Of a stretch of DNA of 29,250 nt, positions 1 through 6,665 are shown piece by piece. Position 1 is the first letter of the stretch. Each line of letters begins with the position of its first letter. The position numbers and the translations under genes are program-made. The notes beneath the pieces were generated by a model, which did not search any database, was not told where the DNA came from, and saw only the letters and a list, made by a program, of their open reading frames with translations. The DNA is from a virus: positions 1 through 29,250 of IMG/VR virus record IMGVR_UViG_3300018024_000368, one strand, 5' to 3'.

Positions 1-74
1 CGGCGCTGGGGTTGGGCACTGGCGCGCTCCTCATCCTGCTGATCGGGCTCCTCCGCCGCCGCCAGGGGGGCTGA
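1..74 (+). CDS. C-terminal end of a membrane protein (partial)
   Basis: The window opens inside a gene. The frame from base 3 reads a hydrophobic stretch (ALLILLIGLL) followed by three arginines and a short tail, ending in TGA at 72-74. This is a transmembrane helix with a positive cytoplasmic end, so the protein probably finishes with a membrane anchor. The next gene starts 2 bases downstream, so the two are probably co-transcribed. Too little is present to assign a family. Confidence 0.6.
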   Translation, partial: ALGLGTGALLILLIGLLRRRQGG

Positions 75-75
75 G

Positions 76-2343
76 GTGTCCCTGGCCGGCCCCGTCCTCG
101 CGCTCACCTCGGGGGGCACCGCATCTGTCCCCGCGCCCAAGGTGCCGACCCCGCCCTGCACCGTCCTGCTCCAGAATGTGTCGCCGTACGCCCTCCAGGC
201 CCAGATCCAGGGCGGCACGGTCTGGATCCCCCCCTACACCCAGCAGAGCGTTCCCTGGTCGAACAGCGTGGGGGTCACGGTCAGCGCGGAGCCGGTCATC
301 ACCAGCCCCAGCGGGGCGCCGGCGAGCCTCCTGGTCACCTTCTACAACCAGGGCGAGGTGGTGCCGCCCAACGGGCCGATCACCGGCTACACCTCGATCA
401 CGGGCGCGGTGGTCAACGCCACCATCAGCGGCCCGGTGACCGTCTCCGGCACGGTGGCGATCTCCTCAGGCACGGTGGACGTCGGCACCGTCGCCGGGTC
501 CATCTCCATCGCCGCCGGCCAGGTGGTCCAGGTGGAGAACGTCCCCGCCGGCACGGTCGTGGTCGGCGGCACGGTGGCGATCAGCTCCGGCACGATCAAC
601 GTCGGGACGATCTCCGGCTCCATCTCCATCGCCGCCGGCCAGGTGGTCCAGGTGGAGAACGTCCCCGCCGGCACGGTCGTGGTCGGCGGCACGGTGGCGA
701 TCTCCAGCGGCACGGTCAACATCGGCACGATCTCGGGATCGGTGACCATCGCCAGCGGCTCAGTGGACATCGGCTCCGGCAACATCACCATCGTCGGTGG
801 CCAGGGCGGGCTGACCAACGTCGGCACCTACCTCCCACCCGTGTCGCTCTGGACACTCGACCCGCTGACCACCTCGCCGACGACCAAGACCGTGGCGCTG
901 CCCGTCGGGACCCAGGCCGTCAAGGTGACCTTCTGGGACAACTGGGCGAGCATCGGCAACGTCACCATCCTGACCGTGCGGGGGACGACCACCAGCACCT
1001 ACTACCTGGACGCCCCCCTACCGGGCGAGGACGTGATCATCCTCTCGATCGACGCCATTACCGACCCGTCCGTGACCTTCGTGGTGCAGGGCGCCGTGGG
1101 GGGGGGCGGCATCACGGCCGTCGCCCTCATCGGCAACGCCGCCATCGACGTGGGCGACAGCCCCAACGATCCGCTCTGGGTCCAGACCTCTCCCAACCTA
1201 CCGCTCGCCGTCATCGGACCCGATGGCACCGTGATCCTGACCACGGGGACGCTGCCCGTGGAACTCGGAACCCTGTCCATGGCGAACGGGCAGCAGGCTG
1301 TCTCTGGGTCGTACACCCTGCCCGCCAATGGGGCTGGCGTGCTCGTCGTGACGCCCGCCAACGCGACCGCGAATGGCAGCCAGGTGCTCATCGTTGGTAT
1401 CAACGGAGGCCCTTCCGTCAGCAAGAGCTTCCTGGCGAACGGCGGCGGTGACACCTTCCTTACGCTCGCCGGGGCTACCGAGAGCCCCGTCACCGTCGTC
1501 GTGACGTGGACCAGCAAAAACCTCACCGGCAGCCCGATCCCGGCGGCCACCGTCTATGCGCTCATCGTCCCCAACACCGTGGACATCGGCTCCGGCAACA
1601 TCACGGTGGTCGGTGGGCAGGGCGGGCAGACCAACGTCTCCATCGACGCTCCGCCCGTGTCGATAGGAACCCTCACGATTCTCAGTGGTCATAACACCGC
1701 GACGCTGACGGCCAACCTCGGTAACAACTGGACCGGCATCGTCGTCCAGGTTGTTGATGAGGGCGACACCGGCATCCTCCAGTTTGGTGTCGAGATCGTC
1801 GTCTACGACGCGGCTGGGGGTCCGGTCTACGGGGATACGTGGTCTTTGAAGTCCGCAGGCAACGCTATTGTTGTGCCCATAACTGGCAACATCGACGGTG
1901 GGACGGGGACTTTCACAGTGACCGTGGGCACGGGCGGATACGCTGTGGTCACGAACACGGTGGTAGCTCATGTGGGGGCGCTGCTCGGGACTGGTATTCA
2001 GTACGTCACTACTCCGCCCTTGCAGGCGATAAACGTGGTTCCCGGGCTGGGTAACGGTGTTGTGAACTGGGCTAACTACCAACCCGTAGCAGCGCTGACG
2101 TGGTATCAGGTCCTTGCCTTCAACAGCGTTAGACGAGGACTGCTGCTGTACGCCAACTGGACCAACGCCGCCCACTGCGCCATTGGAATCGGCTCTAACT
2201 TTCCTAGTTACTTCCTCGGGCCGGGAGCCTACTACGAGATGCCGCTGCCGATTCAAACCGCCTCCATTGCTGCTTACTGGGACATTCTACCTACGGGTGG
2301 GCTTGTCACGACTGCCGGGCTCCTCAACACGGAGGTCACCTAA
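76..2343 (+). CDS. Repetitive beta-rich fibre/spike-like structural protein (755 aa)
   Basis: A long Gly/Thr/Val/Ser-rich protein with almost no charged helices, as expected of an extended beta-structured fibre or spike. Residues about 110-245 are built of roughly 40-residue units with the recurring words GTVAISSGT and ISIAAGQVVQVENVPAG. A second motif, VDIGSGNIT, starts at about residues 230 and 502, so the protein carries two larger related blocks. The GTG start lies two bases after the upstream stop. A tail-collar gene follows directly, so a role as tail fibre, spike or adsorption protein is inferred from context. G+C falls from about 75% in the repeat region (60-bp line at 541) to 53-57% near 1861-2220, hinting that the C-terminal part was acquired separately. 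No family was recognised for the C-terminus. Confidence 0.75.
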   Translation: MSLAGPVLALTSGGTASVPAPKVPTPPCTVLLQNVSPYALQAQIQGGTVWIPPYTQQSVPWSNSVGVTVSAEPVITSPSGAPASLLVTFYNQGEVVPPNGPITGYTSITGAVVNATISGPVTVSGTVAISSGTVDVGTVAGSISIAAGQVVQVENVPAGTVVVGGTVAISSGTINVGTISGSISIAAGQVVQVENVPAGTVVVGGTVAISSGTVNIGTISGSVTIASGSVDIGSGNITIVGGQGGLTNVGTYLPPVSLWTLDPLTTSPTTKTVALPVGTQAVKVTFWDNWASIGNVTILTVRGTTTSTYYLDAPLPGEDVIILSIDAITDPSVTFVVQGAVGGGGITAVALIGNAAIDVGDSPNDPLWVQTSPNLPLAVIGPDGTVILTTGTLPVELGTLSMANGQQAVSGSYTLPANGAGVLVVTPANATANGSQVLIVGINGGPSVSKSFLANGGGDTFLTLAGATESPVTVVVTWTSKNLTGSPIPAATVYALIVPNTVDIGSGNITVVGGQGGQTNVSIDAPPVSIGTLTILSGHNTATLTANLGNNWTGIVVQVVDEGDTGILQFGVEIVVYDAAGGPVYGDTWSLKSAGNAIVVPITGNIDGGTGTFTVTVGTGGYAVVTNTVVAHVGALLGTGIQYVTTPPLQAINVVPGLGNGVVNWANYQPVAALTWYQVLAFNSVRRGLLLYANWTNAAHCAIGIGSNFPSYFLGPGAYYEMPLPIQTASIAAYWDILPTGGLVTTAGLLNTEVT
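499..702 (+). repeat. Exact 84-bp direct repeat, 120-bp period
   Basis: Bases 499-582 and 619-702 are identical by eye and 120 bp (40 codons) apart. They encode two copies of the ISIAAGQVVQVENVPAG unit of the fibre-like protein. Identity at synonymous positions means a recent duplication or ongoing gene conversion; copy number could vary between relatives by recombination. Confidence 0.9.
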
Positions 2344-2344
2344 G

Positions 2345-2920
2345 ATGCCCCTCTTCGCGCCACCCGAGCCCATCCCGATAGGGGCCATCTTCATGTTTCC
2401 GGTCTCGGTGTCGCTGCCCGGCTGGCTGCTCTGCAACGGCAGCAGCTTCAGCAGCGCTTCCTATCCCGCCCTGTACGCGCTGCTCGGAGGCACGACGCTC
2501 CCCGATCTGCGGGGCCTGGCCCCCATGGGGGCGGGGGCCAACGGCATCGCGCTGGGGGTGTCGAACGCCAATGGTCAGGCACCGGCCCACACCCACAACG
2601 ACACCGGCCACACCCACGGCTCGGCAGCCCACTCGCACTCTGACAGTGGCCACTCTCACAGCCATGCTCACGGTACGAACCTCGGCGGCAACTTCCTGAC
2701 GGCTGGGTCTTCCAACCCGATTGGGGGTTACGCCTCGGGAAGCAGCAAGTTCGCTTCGGATCCCAGCACGAACACCAACGCCCAAAGCGGCAGTGCCAAC
2801 ATCCAAAGCACCACCCCGGGCAACACAGGGACGGGCTATGCATCCCTCACCGGCTCGGGCAGCGGTACCGCCAACATACCTCCCTTCCTGGGGGTGGCCT
2901 TCTACATCAAGGCGGCGTAG
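2345..2920 (+). CDS. Phage tail-collar domain protein with HxH heptads
   Basis: Residues about 9-63 match the phage tail-collar pattern: PIGAIFMFP, then PGWLLCNG, then YPALYALLG, then LPDLRG. In tailed phages this domain sits in short tail fibres or baseplate tips. It is followed by an exceptional His block at residues 82-109, with HxH pairs at 82/84, 89/91, 96/98 and 103/105 (exactly seven apart), plus 107/109. HxH motifs in the T4 long-fibre tip bind iron along the trimer axis; a similar metal-threaded trimer is inferred here. The C-terminus is Gly/Ser/Asn-rich. The ATG at 2345 has a GGAGGT ribosome site at 2331-2336 inside the end of the upstream gene. Expression with the upstream fibre-like gene is likely. 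Confidence 0.88.
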   Translation: MPLFAPPEPIPIGAIFMFPVSVSLPGWLLCNGSSFSSASYPALYALLGGTTLPDLRGLAPMGAGANGIALGVSNANGQAPAHTHNDTGHTHGSAAHSHSDSGHSHSHAHGTNLGGNFLTAGSSNPIGGYASGSSKFASDPSTNTNAQSGSANIQSTTPGNTGTGYASLTGSGSGTANIPPFLGVAFYIKAA

Positions 2921-2941
2921 AGTGGCCGCTGGAGGTGGCCG

Positions 2942-3187
2942 GTGAGCGTGTTCTCTGAGGAGTTTCGGGCGCGAGCCGCCCGCGAACCCTTCGCGCCGCT
3001 GGGGGACGGCATGTGCGCAGGCTGCGTGGTCGCCGGACAGGTCGCCGCGCTTGAGTACATCGAGGCGGCGATGAACGCGCGCATGGCCCGCGGCGGCGAC
3101 GGCGCCGACCAGGCCGTCGATCCCGTATTCGCTCCCGCCCTGAGCCCGCCCCCGCAGCGCCACGCCCGCCTGAGAGGAGGGCTATGA
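2942..3187 (+). CDS. Small hypothetical protein (81 aa)
   Basis: GTG start with GGAGGT at 2931-2936. The N-terminal half (SEEFRARAAREPFAPLGDGMCAGC) is helical with one CxxC pair at about residues 25-28; the tail is Pro-rich. No family recognised. The stop overlaps the next start (ATGA at 3184-3187), so translation of the two is coupled. Its place directly after the fibre genes suggests a tail-related accessory or chaperone, but that rests on context only. Confidence 0.65.
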   Translation: MSVFSEEFRARAAREPFAPLGDGMCAGCVVAGQVAALEYIEAAMNARMARGGDGADQAVDPVFAPALSPPPQRHARLRGGL

Positions 3188-3489
3188 TGGCTCCCATGCC
3201 GCGACCACCGAAAGCGCCAGCCGGGGTGCCAGCGGGAACCCATCCCCAGCCGAGGCACATCCCGCCGTCCCCTGCCAATGCTCCCGCGAACCTGGAGATT
3301 CCCTCCTGGCTCGCCCAGCAGATCGGCCTGCGCGAGGTGCAGCACATGCGCGACGCCACCGCCCTCGCGGAGCGCGTTGAGCAGCTCCAGATGAAGCTGA
3401 CGATTGCGGAGCATCGGATCGCCTATCTGGAGGGGCAACTTGCTCCCTCTGAGCCTGAACCTGCGTCGGAGGAGGAGGCGGCCGAATGA
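3184..3489 (+). CDS. Pro-rich protein with C-terminal coiled coil (101 aa)
   Basis: Residues 1-40 are Pro/Ala-rich and probably disordered. Residues about 45-88 form an amphipathic helix with heptad spacing (LREVQHMRDATALAERVEQL and onward), followed by an acidic Glu-rich end. The coiled coil suggests oligomerisation. The start overlaps the preceding stop and the stop overlaps the next start at 3486, so this is the middle gene of a coupled trio. No family recognised. Confidence 0.7.
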   Translation: MMAPMPRPPKAPAGVPAGTHPQPRHIPPSPANAPANLEIPSWLAQQIGLREVQHMRDATALAERVEQLQMKLTIAEHRIAYLEGQLAPSEPEPASEEEAAE

Positions 3490-3782
3490 GGTGGGCCTTC
3501 GGCGCCAGCACGAAGCCCGGAGAGCCCATCGACCAGACGCTGCGGAGCACCTGGGCGAACCTCAAGAGAACTCAGGGGCTCACCCCCGGCGAACTCACCG
3601 AGAGCCATGTGGCCCAGGCCATCGTGACCGCCGCCGCCCTGATCGGGACCGGCCTCTTCGGCACGCGCCACTCGGTGGGGGTGGCCGGGACGACGGTCGC
3701 CCCCGGGGAGCCCGTGAGCGCGCCTCCTGAGCTCCACCAGATCATGGTCTCGGTGGCCCAGCTGCCGGATCCGCCCGGCTGA
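3486..3782 (+). CDS. Hypothetical protein (98 aa)
   Basis: Begins MRWAFGASTKPG, followed by a possible helical segment (LRSTWANLKRTQGL) and a moderately hydrophobic stretch AIVTAAALIGTGLFG at about residues 45-59 that could be a membrane-contacting helix. Last gene of the trio coupled by ATGA overlaps; 40 bases then separate it from a leaderless promoter. No family recognised. Confidence 0.65.
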   Translation: MRWAFGASTKPGEPIDQTLRSTWANLKRTQGLTPGELTESHVAQAIVTAAALIGTGLFGTRHSVGVAGTTVAPGEPVSAPPELHQIMVSVAQLPDPPG

Positions 3783-3809
3783 GGGTGGCCGTCCCTGCAC
3801 GCAGCCGGG

Positions 3810-3815
3810 TACGAT
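3810..3815 (+). promoter_or_regulatory. Leaderless -10 box TACGAT
   Basis: TACGAT lies 7 bases before the ATG at 3823, and no ribosome-binding sequence precedes that ATG. A TANNNT box 6-8 bases ahead of the start codon is the usual form of a leaderless promoter in high-GC Gram-positive and related bacteria. The same layout recurs at 6653 on this strand and at 9042, 19637, 20760, 24863 and 4633 on the other. Confidence 0.55.
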
Positions 3816-3822
3816 ACGGTCG

Positions 3823-4026
3823 ATGAAGCCCCGGTGCGAGGCGTGCCAGGCCCCCGACCCCGTCTCCCTGCGCCAGCTCCTGGAGCTCGGCCTGCAGGAG
3901 AAGCCCGACCCCGAGGACTCCGCGTTCAAGGCCCCCGACCTCTGCCCGCGGCACCGCCGCGCCCTGGCCGCCTTCGCCGCCCGGCTGGGCGACGACGGGC
4001 GCGTCCTCGAGGCGAGCGCCGGGTGA
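3823..4026 (+). CDS. Small Cys/His protein (67 aa)
   Basis: Contains CEACQ near the N-terminus and LCPRHRR at about residues 46-52, a CxxC plus CxxH pair able to bind one zinc. The region between is a short acidic helix. It starts at a leaderless promoter and its stop overlaps the GTG of the SCP2-like gene (GTGA at 4023-4026), so the two form a coupled pair. Function unknown; nucleic-acid or protein binding through the zinc site is the simplest guess. Confidence 0.65.
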   Translation: MKPRCEACQAPDPVSLRQLLELGLQEKPDPEDSAFKAPDLCPRHRRALAAFAARLGDDGRVLEASAG

Positions 4027-4358
4027 GCCCGCTCACCCTGGACGAGATCGTGACCCGCTTGGACGCCCGCCTGGCCCGCGCCCCCCGAGCCCAGGCGCAG
4101 CGCCTCGCCTCACTGCGCTTCCGTCTCTCCGGCGAGGGCGGCGGGGATCTCTATGTGGCCGTCGGCAACGGCCTGGCCATGGCCAGCGAGAGGCAGGGGC
4201 CGCTCCCCGTCGACTGCACCATCCGGCTGAGCGTCACCGATGCCGAGGATCTCCTCGAGGGACGCCTGGACGCCGTCAAGGGGTACTTCAGCGGCCGGAT
4301 CAGGATCTCGGGGGACATGGGCCAGGCGATGCGCCTCGGGGATCTGCTCAGCGGCTGA
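4023..4358 (+). CDS. SCP2-like sterol-carrier domain protein (111 aa)
   Basis: The whole protein matches the SCP2 layout: beta strand LRFRLSGEGGGDLYVAV, turn GNGLAMASERQG, then CTIRLSVTDAEDLLEGRLDAVKGYFSGRI and a terminal RISGDMGQAMRLGDLL. In the family the ISGD-type turn and the following helix close a tunnel that holds fatty or lipid-like ligands. Stand-alone SCP2 domains are rare in phage genomes. It is coupled to the small Cys/His gene and ends in a palindromic terminator. Ligand and role cannot be read from the sequence; lipid binding or a membrane-linked function is inferred. Confidence 0.7.
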   Translation: MSPLTLDEIVTRLDARLARAPRAQAQRLASLRFRLSGEGGGDLYVAVGNGLAMASERQGPLPVDCTIRLSVTDAEDLLEGRLDAVKGYFSGRIRISGDMGQAMRLGDLLSG

Positions 4359-4376
4359 CCCCCCCTCTTCAGCCGC
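4351..4376. terminator. Bidirectional palindrome holding both stop codons
   Basis: GCGGCTGA (4351-4358) and TCAGCCGC (4369-4376) form a perfect 8-bp stem around a 10-base C-rich loop. The left arm ends with the TGA of the plus gene and the right arm holds the TGA of the minus gene, so the convergent genes finish symmetrically. A bidirectional terminator is inferred. Confidence 0.7.
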
Positions 4377-4620
4377 AGGTGCACACCCCATCGGCGTTCA
4401 CGCTGAACGCACAGCCGGCGGGGCCGATCCCCGCCCCGCCCGGGCCGCAGCAGATCTCGTTGCAGGAGTAGGTCTCCGTGCCCGTGGGGCCGATGGGGGG
4501 CGTGGGGGGCGCGGGCGGCGGGACCGATCCTCCCCCACCTCCGCTGATGGCCGCTGCGGGCACCAGGACGGCCGCCAGGAGCCCCGTCGCGATGAGGGCG
4601 CCCCATTCCATGCGATCCAT
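4369..4620 (-). CDS. Small secreted or anchored Cys-rich protein (83 aa)
   Basis: Residues about 5-24 are one hydrophobic segment (ALIATGLLAAVLVPAAAI), a signal peptide or anchor. It is followed by a Gly stretch, a Pro linker (VPPPAPPTPPIGPTG) and a domain with Cys at CNEICCG, GPAGC and VCTCG. Six closely spaced cysteines after an export signal suggest a small disulfide-bonded extracellular domain. The ATG at 4620 was chosen over an upstream GTG at 4629 because a TAGCGT box sits exactly 7 bases before it. The gene lies between the G-rich array and the palindromic terminator. No family recognised. Confidence 0.7.
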   Translation of the reverse strand: MDRMEWGALIATGLLAAVLVPAAAISGGGGGSVPPPAPPTPPIGPTGTETYSCNEICCGPGGAGIGPAGCAFSVNADGVCTCG

Positions 4621-4627
4621 GCCCCGC

Positions 4628-4662
4628 ACGCTACCAGCCCATTCTGGGCGGCGGGGAGATCA
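4628..4662 (-). promoter_or_regulatory. GATCTC-type promoter upstream of the Cys-rich gene
   Basis: Reading the minus strand: GTGATCTCCCC (GATCTC at 4661-4656), then 22 bases, TAGCGT (4633-4628), 7 bases, ATG at 4620. The same box and layout occurs before the genes starting at 19623, 20748 and 24850, there with 23 bases between. Confidence 0.6.
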
Positions 4663-4665
4663 CGG

Positions 4666-5234
4666 AGTGGCGTGGTTCGGTCCGGTTCGTCGGTCCGGGG
4701 TGGCATGGCTTGTCGGCGAGGTCAGGATCGTCGCTGTCGGTATGGACTGGGTTGTCGGGGAGGACAGGAAGGGACGGTCACGGTGGCGCGGAGTGGTATG
4801 GATTGGATCGTCGGAGAGGATGGAGCGGGGACGGATCGTCGGAATGGGTAGGTCTGGTATGTCGGCTGGGCTGGGGCGGGGACGGGTTGTCGGGACGGCT
4901 CGGGGTTCGGTGGGGTGGGGTGGGGACTGGATAGTCGGAGCGGAAGGGACAGGCGAGCACCGGATCGTCCGCAGGCAGGGATTGGATCGTCGGCGGGGCC
5001 GGGGTAGGCTCGTCGGGATGCTCGGTGCGGGAGGGTGCGATCTGACACGGCGGATCGGCAAGGGGAGGGTGGGGTCGTCGGGACGGCTGGGCGAGGGACG
5101 GGTTGTCGGTATGGGCTGGGGCGGATTGTCGGTATGGACTGGCTTGTCGGTGCGGGTCGGACGGGTTGGTCGGCAGGGTCCGGGTTGGGCGGACACGGAA
5201 GGGAGTGTCGGAGTGGTCGGGTACGGATAGTCAG
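4666..5234. repeat. 570-bp phased GG-N3 array with 19 GGNNNGTCGG motifs
   Basis: The plus strand is a near-continuous run of five-base steps ending in GG (such as TCCGG, GGTGG, CATGG). It is broken at intervals by an 8-base step NNNGTCGG. Exact GGNNNGTCGG copies start at 4684, 4707, 4749, 4805, 4833, 4856, 4884, 4929, 4984, 5007, 5072, 5100, 5123, 5141 and 5202; one-mismatch copies start at 4725, 4962, 5164 and 5225. The middle N is T in 17 of 19. Thirteen of 18 spacings are 18, 23, 28, 33 or 38, that is 8 plus a multiple of 5. Strand skew is strong: 28 G against 7 C in 4801-4860. The five-base phase argues against coding. The array starts just upstream of a promoter and ends on the stop codon of the RAMP-like gene. 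Iterons, a centromere, G-quadruplex DNA or a repetitive RNA are all possible. Confidence 0.85.
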
Positions 5235-5881
5235 ACCGGCCCGAAGCTGTCGATGGTGAAGGTGCCCGAGCCCTGGCTGCGGTCGCTGCCGATCCCGTTG
5301 AAGCGCATGTACTCCAGCATCTCGCGGAGCTGCTCCTCGGTCCCCACCTTGTTGACGCCATCGTCCAGGACCCGGATGGTGAAGCTGAGCGGCACGCTGT
5401 CGGCGTACTCGAAGCGCTTGATCGAGGTCCGGGGACCCTGCATGGTCATCACGGTGAGCGGCCTATCGTCCACCTGGATCGGCACCGTGATCGGCACCAC
5501 CTTCTCCAGCACGAAGACGCGCTCCGCCACCTTGGACCGGAACGCCTTGACCCGGACGGCGTCCTTCAGGATGTTGGCCGCCTCTTTGAGCGCCCCCTTG
5601 AGGCACCGCCCCTCATAACAAGGGGTGCCATCGGGGAGGCGGTAGAAGACGACCCCGTGAACCTCGGCCACGTCGAGTTGGGCGGCGGTGGCGCTGTGCT
5701 CCTCCCGCGCCGCTGAGGGCGTGAGCGGCACCGAGGCAAGCTCCGCCGGCATCTCGGCGGGCGCCTTCATCCGGGCGGCCCTGGTCTCCAGCCAGATATC
5801 CAGCATCTTCTCCTTGGCGGGCACCCCGGCGACCAGGCGATCGACGGTGATGGCGAGGCGGTAGTCGATCCAGGTGAACAT
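5231..5881 (-). CDS. RAMP-like phage protein (216 aa)
   Basis: Two landmarks of the RAMP fold (Cas5/6/7 relatives) are present: CLKGALKEAANIL at about 93-105, like the SLKG-type segment of Cas7-group proteins, and a C-terminal glycine loop GIGSDRSQGSG at 196-206, followed by a strand TFTIDSF. Between them, MQGPRTSIKRFEYAD (148-161) and the start VAGVPAKEK resemble, from memory, an uncharacterised family common in tailed phages that includes QGPRVTLxRSDY and GLGxxRxxGxGRF words. RNA binding is inferred from the fold only. ATG at 5881 has AAGGAGGG just upstream. It is the last structured gene of the minus operon from 6585, and its stop codon overlaps the final motif of the G-rich array, which would be transcribed by read-through. 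No CRISPR array or other cas gene is visible. Confidence 0.65.
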   Translation of the reverse strand: MFTWIDYRLAITVDRLVAGVPAKEKMLDIWLETRAARMKAPAEMPAELASVPLTPSAAREEHSATAAQLDVAEVHGVVFYRLPDGTPCYEGRCLKGALKEAANILKDAVRVKAFRSKVAERVFVLEKVVPITVPIQVDDRPLTVMTMQGPRTSIKRFEYADSVPLSFTIRVLDDGVNKVGTEEQLREMLEYMRFNGIGSDRSQGSGTFTIDSFGPV

Positions 5882-5917
5882 GGTTCCCTCCTTGAGGGCT
5901 TGAGGATCTGCGAGCCG

Positions 5918-6175
5918 TCAGCGGCCCGATGACTCGCGGGTGATCTCCCTGGTCCGCCGACGCACCCGCCTGATCTGGCGCTCAAAGCGGATGTCCACCA
6001 CGCCCCAGCCCACCAGGGCGGCGAGGTAGGCGAGCCAGAGCCATGCAGTGGCACCCCAGAGGTCGATGAGGCTGGCCACCGCAAGGAAGATCAGGAGCAT
6101 GGCGATGGTGACGCTCACCGCCTGCCTGCGTCGGTGGAGCATCTCCAGCACATCGTCACGGGGTGGGGGTGTCAC
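5918..6175 (-). CDS. Two-span membrane protein (85 aa)
   Basis: Two hydrophobic helices at about residues 20-39 (SVTIAMLLIFLAVASLI) and 43-60 (ATAWLWLAYLAALVGWGVV), then an Arg-rich cytoplasmic tail (RFERQIRRVRRRTREITRE). The GTG at 6175 overlaps the stop of the upstream gene (GTGA), which decides the start. A small helical-hairpin membrane protein could be a holin, but nothing in the neighbourhood supports lysis specifically. Confidence 0.7.
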   Translation of the reverse strand: MTPPPRDDVLEMLHRRRQAVSVTIAMLLIFLAVASLIDLWGATAWLWLAYLAALVGWGVVDIRFERQIRRVRRRTREITRESSGR

Positions 6176-6585
6176 GCCCCGGCCTCCGACCAGGGCATGG
6201 GCATGTCCTCCACCTCTCGGCGATCCGTCATGAGACGCCCGCACCAGCGCTCGCGGTAGGCGTGGGGGAGGGGCCTCTCCAGTGGCACGCCCATGCCCAT
6301 GACCGCCCCACCGGGATTCAGGCCGAGGGCGTTCACGCGGGTCAGCGCGTCGACCAGGCCGAAAGCCTCCACCATGATCGTGCCCACCCACTGGCTGCCC
6401 TTGGAGCGCTTGGGATCGGTGAAGCTGAGCGTCCAGAGGTCAACCTGGCCGGTCCCGATCTCGTCGGCGAGCATCTCCACGCCCCGGGTGATCGCGTCCA
6501 CCTCGGGAGCGGAGACGGTCACCCGGCAGGGCGTCACACCGCGTCGGGAAACGCTTGGCTGCCGCCCCCCCTCGGGGTCATCCAT
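6172..6585 (-). CDS. Hypothetical protein (137 aa)
   Basis: Mixed alpha/beta protein with the run VEAFGLVDALTRVNALGLNPGGAVMGMGVP in its second half. An NPGG turn of this kind occurs in other phage hypotheticals I recall, without assigned function. The ATG at 6585 follows GGGAGAG at a suitable distance; an in-frame TTG at 6600 is less likely. First gene of the operon leading to the membrane and RAMP-like genes, with a TATGAT box at 6624-6629 as likely promoter. Confidence 0.65.
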   Translation of the reverse strand: MDDPEGGRQPSVSRRGVTPCRVTVSAPEVDAITRGVEMLADEIGTGQVDLWTLSFTDPKRSKGSQWVGTIMVEAFGLVDALTRVNALGLNPGGAVMGMGVPLERPLPHAYRERWCGRLMTDRREVEDMPMPWSEAGA

Positions 6586-6623
6586 CCCGATCTCTCCCAA
6601 AGCGCCGGATTTCCTGGTCGGGA

Positions 6624-6658
6624 ATCATAGCGCACTCCCGGACGGGTTGCCGTACACT
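6624..6658. promoter_or_regulatory. Divergent promoter pair TATGAT (-) and TACACT (+)
   Basis: On the minus strand TATGAT (6629-6624) sits about 40 bases before the ATG at 6585, leaving room for a leader with a ribosome site. On the plus strand TACACT (6653-6658) lies 7 bases before the GTG at 6666, a leaderless arrangement. No good -35 match was found for either. The 80-bp gap thus drives both directions. Confidence 0.5.
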
Positions 6659-6665
6659 TTCGCCC

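Noticed and set aside
4666-5234. CRISPR array
   Set aside because: The repeat word is only about 10 bases, the gaps are 8-28 bases and filled by the same GG-N3 pattern instead of unique spacers, and no adaptation genes are near.
4478-5361. Long open frames on both strands through the G-rich array (250 aa plus, 233 aa minus)
   Set aside because: The five-base phase and lack of A/T-rich stops keep all frames open. The translations are low-complexity, start without ribosome sites and overlap real genes out of frame.
5918-6175. Holin for a lysis cassette
   Set aside because: Size and two helices fit, but no endolysin or spanin adjoins it and the operon partner is a RAMP-like protein.
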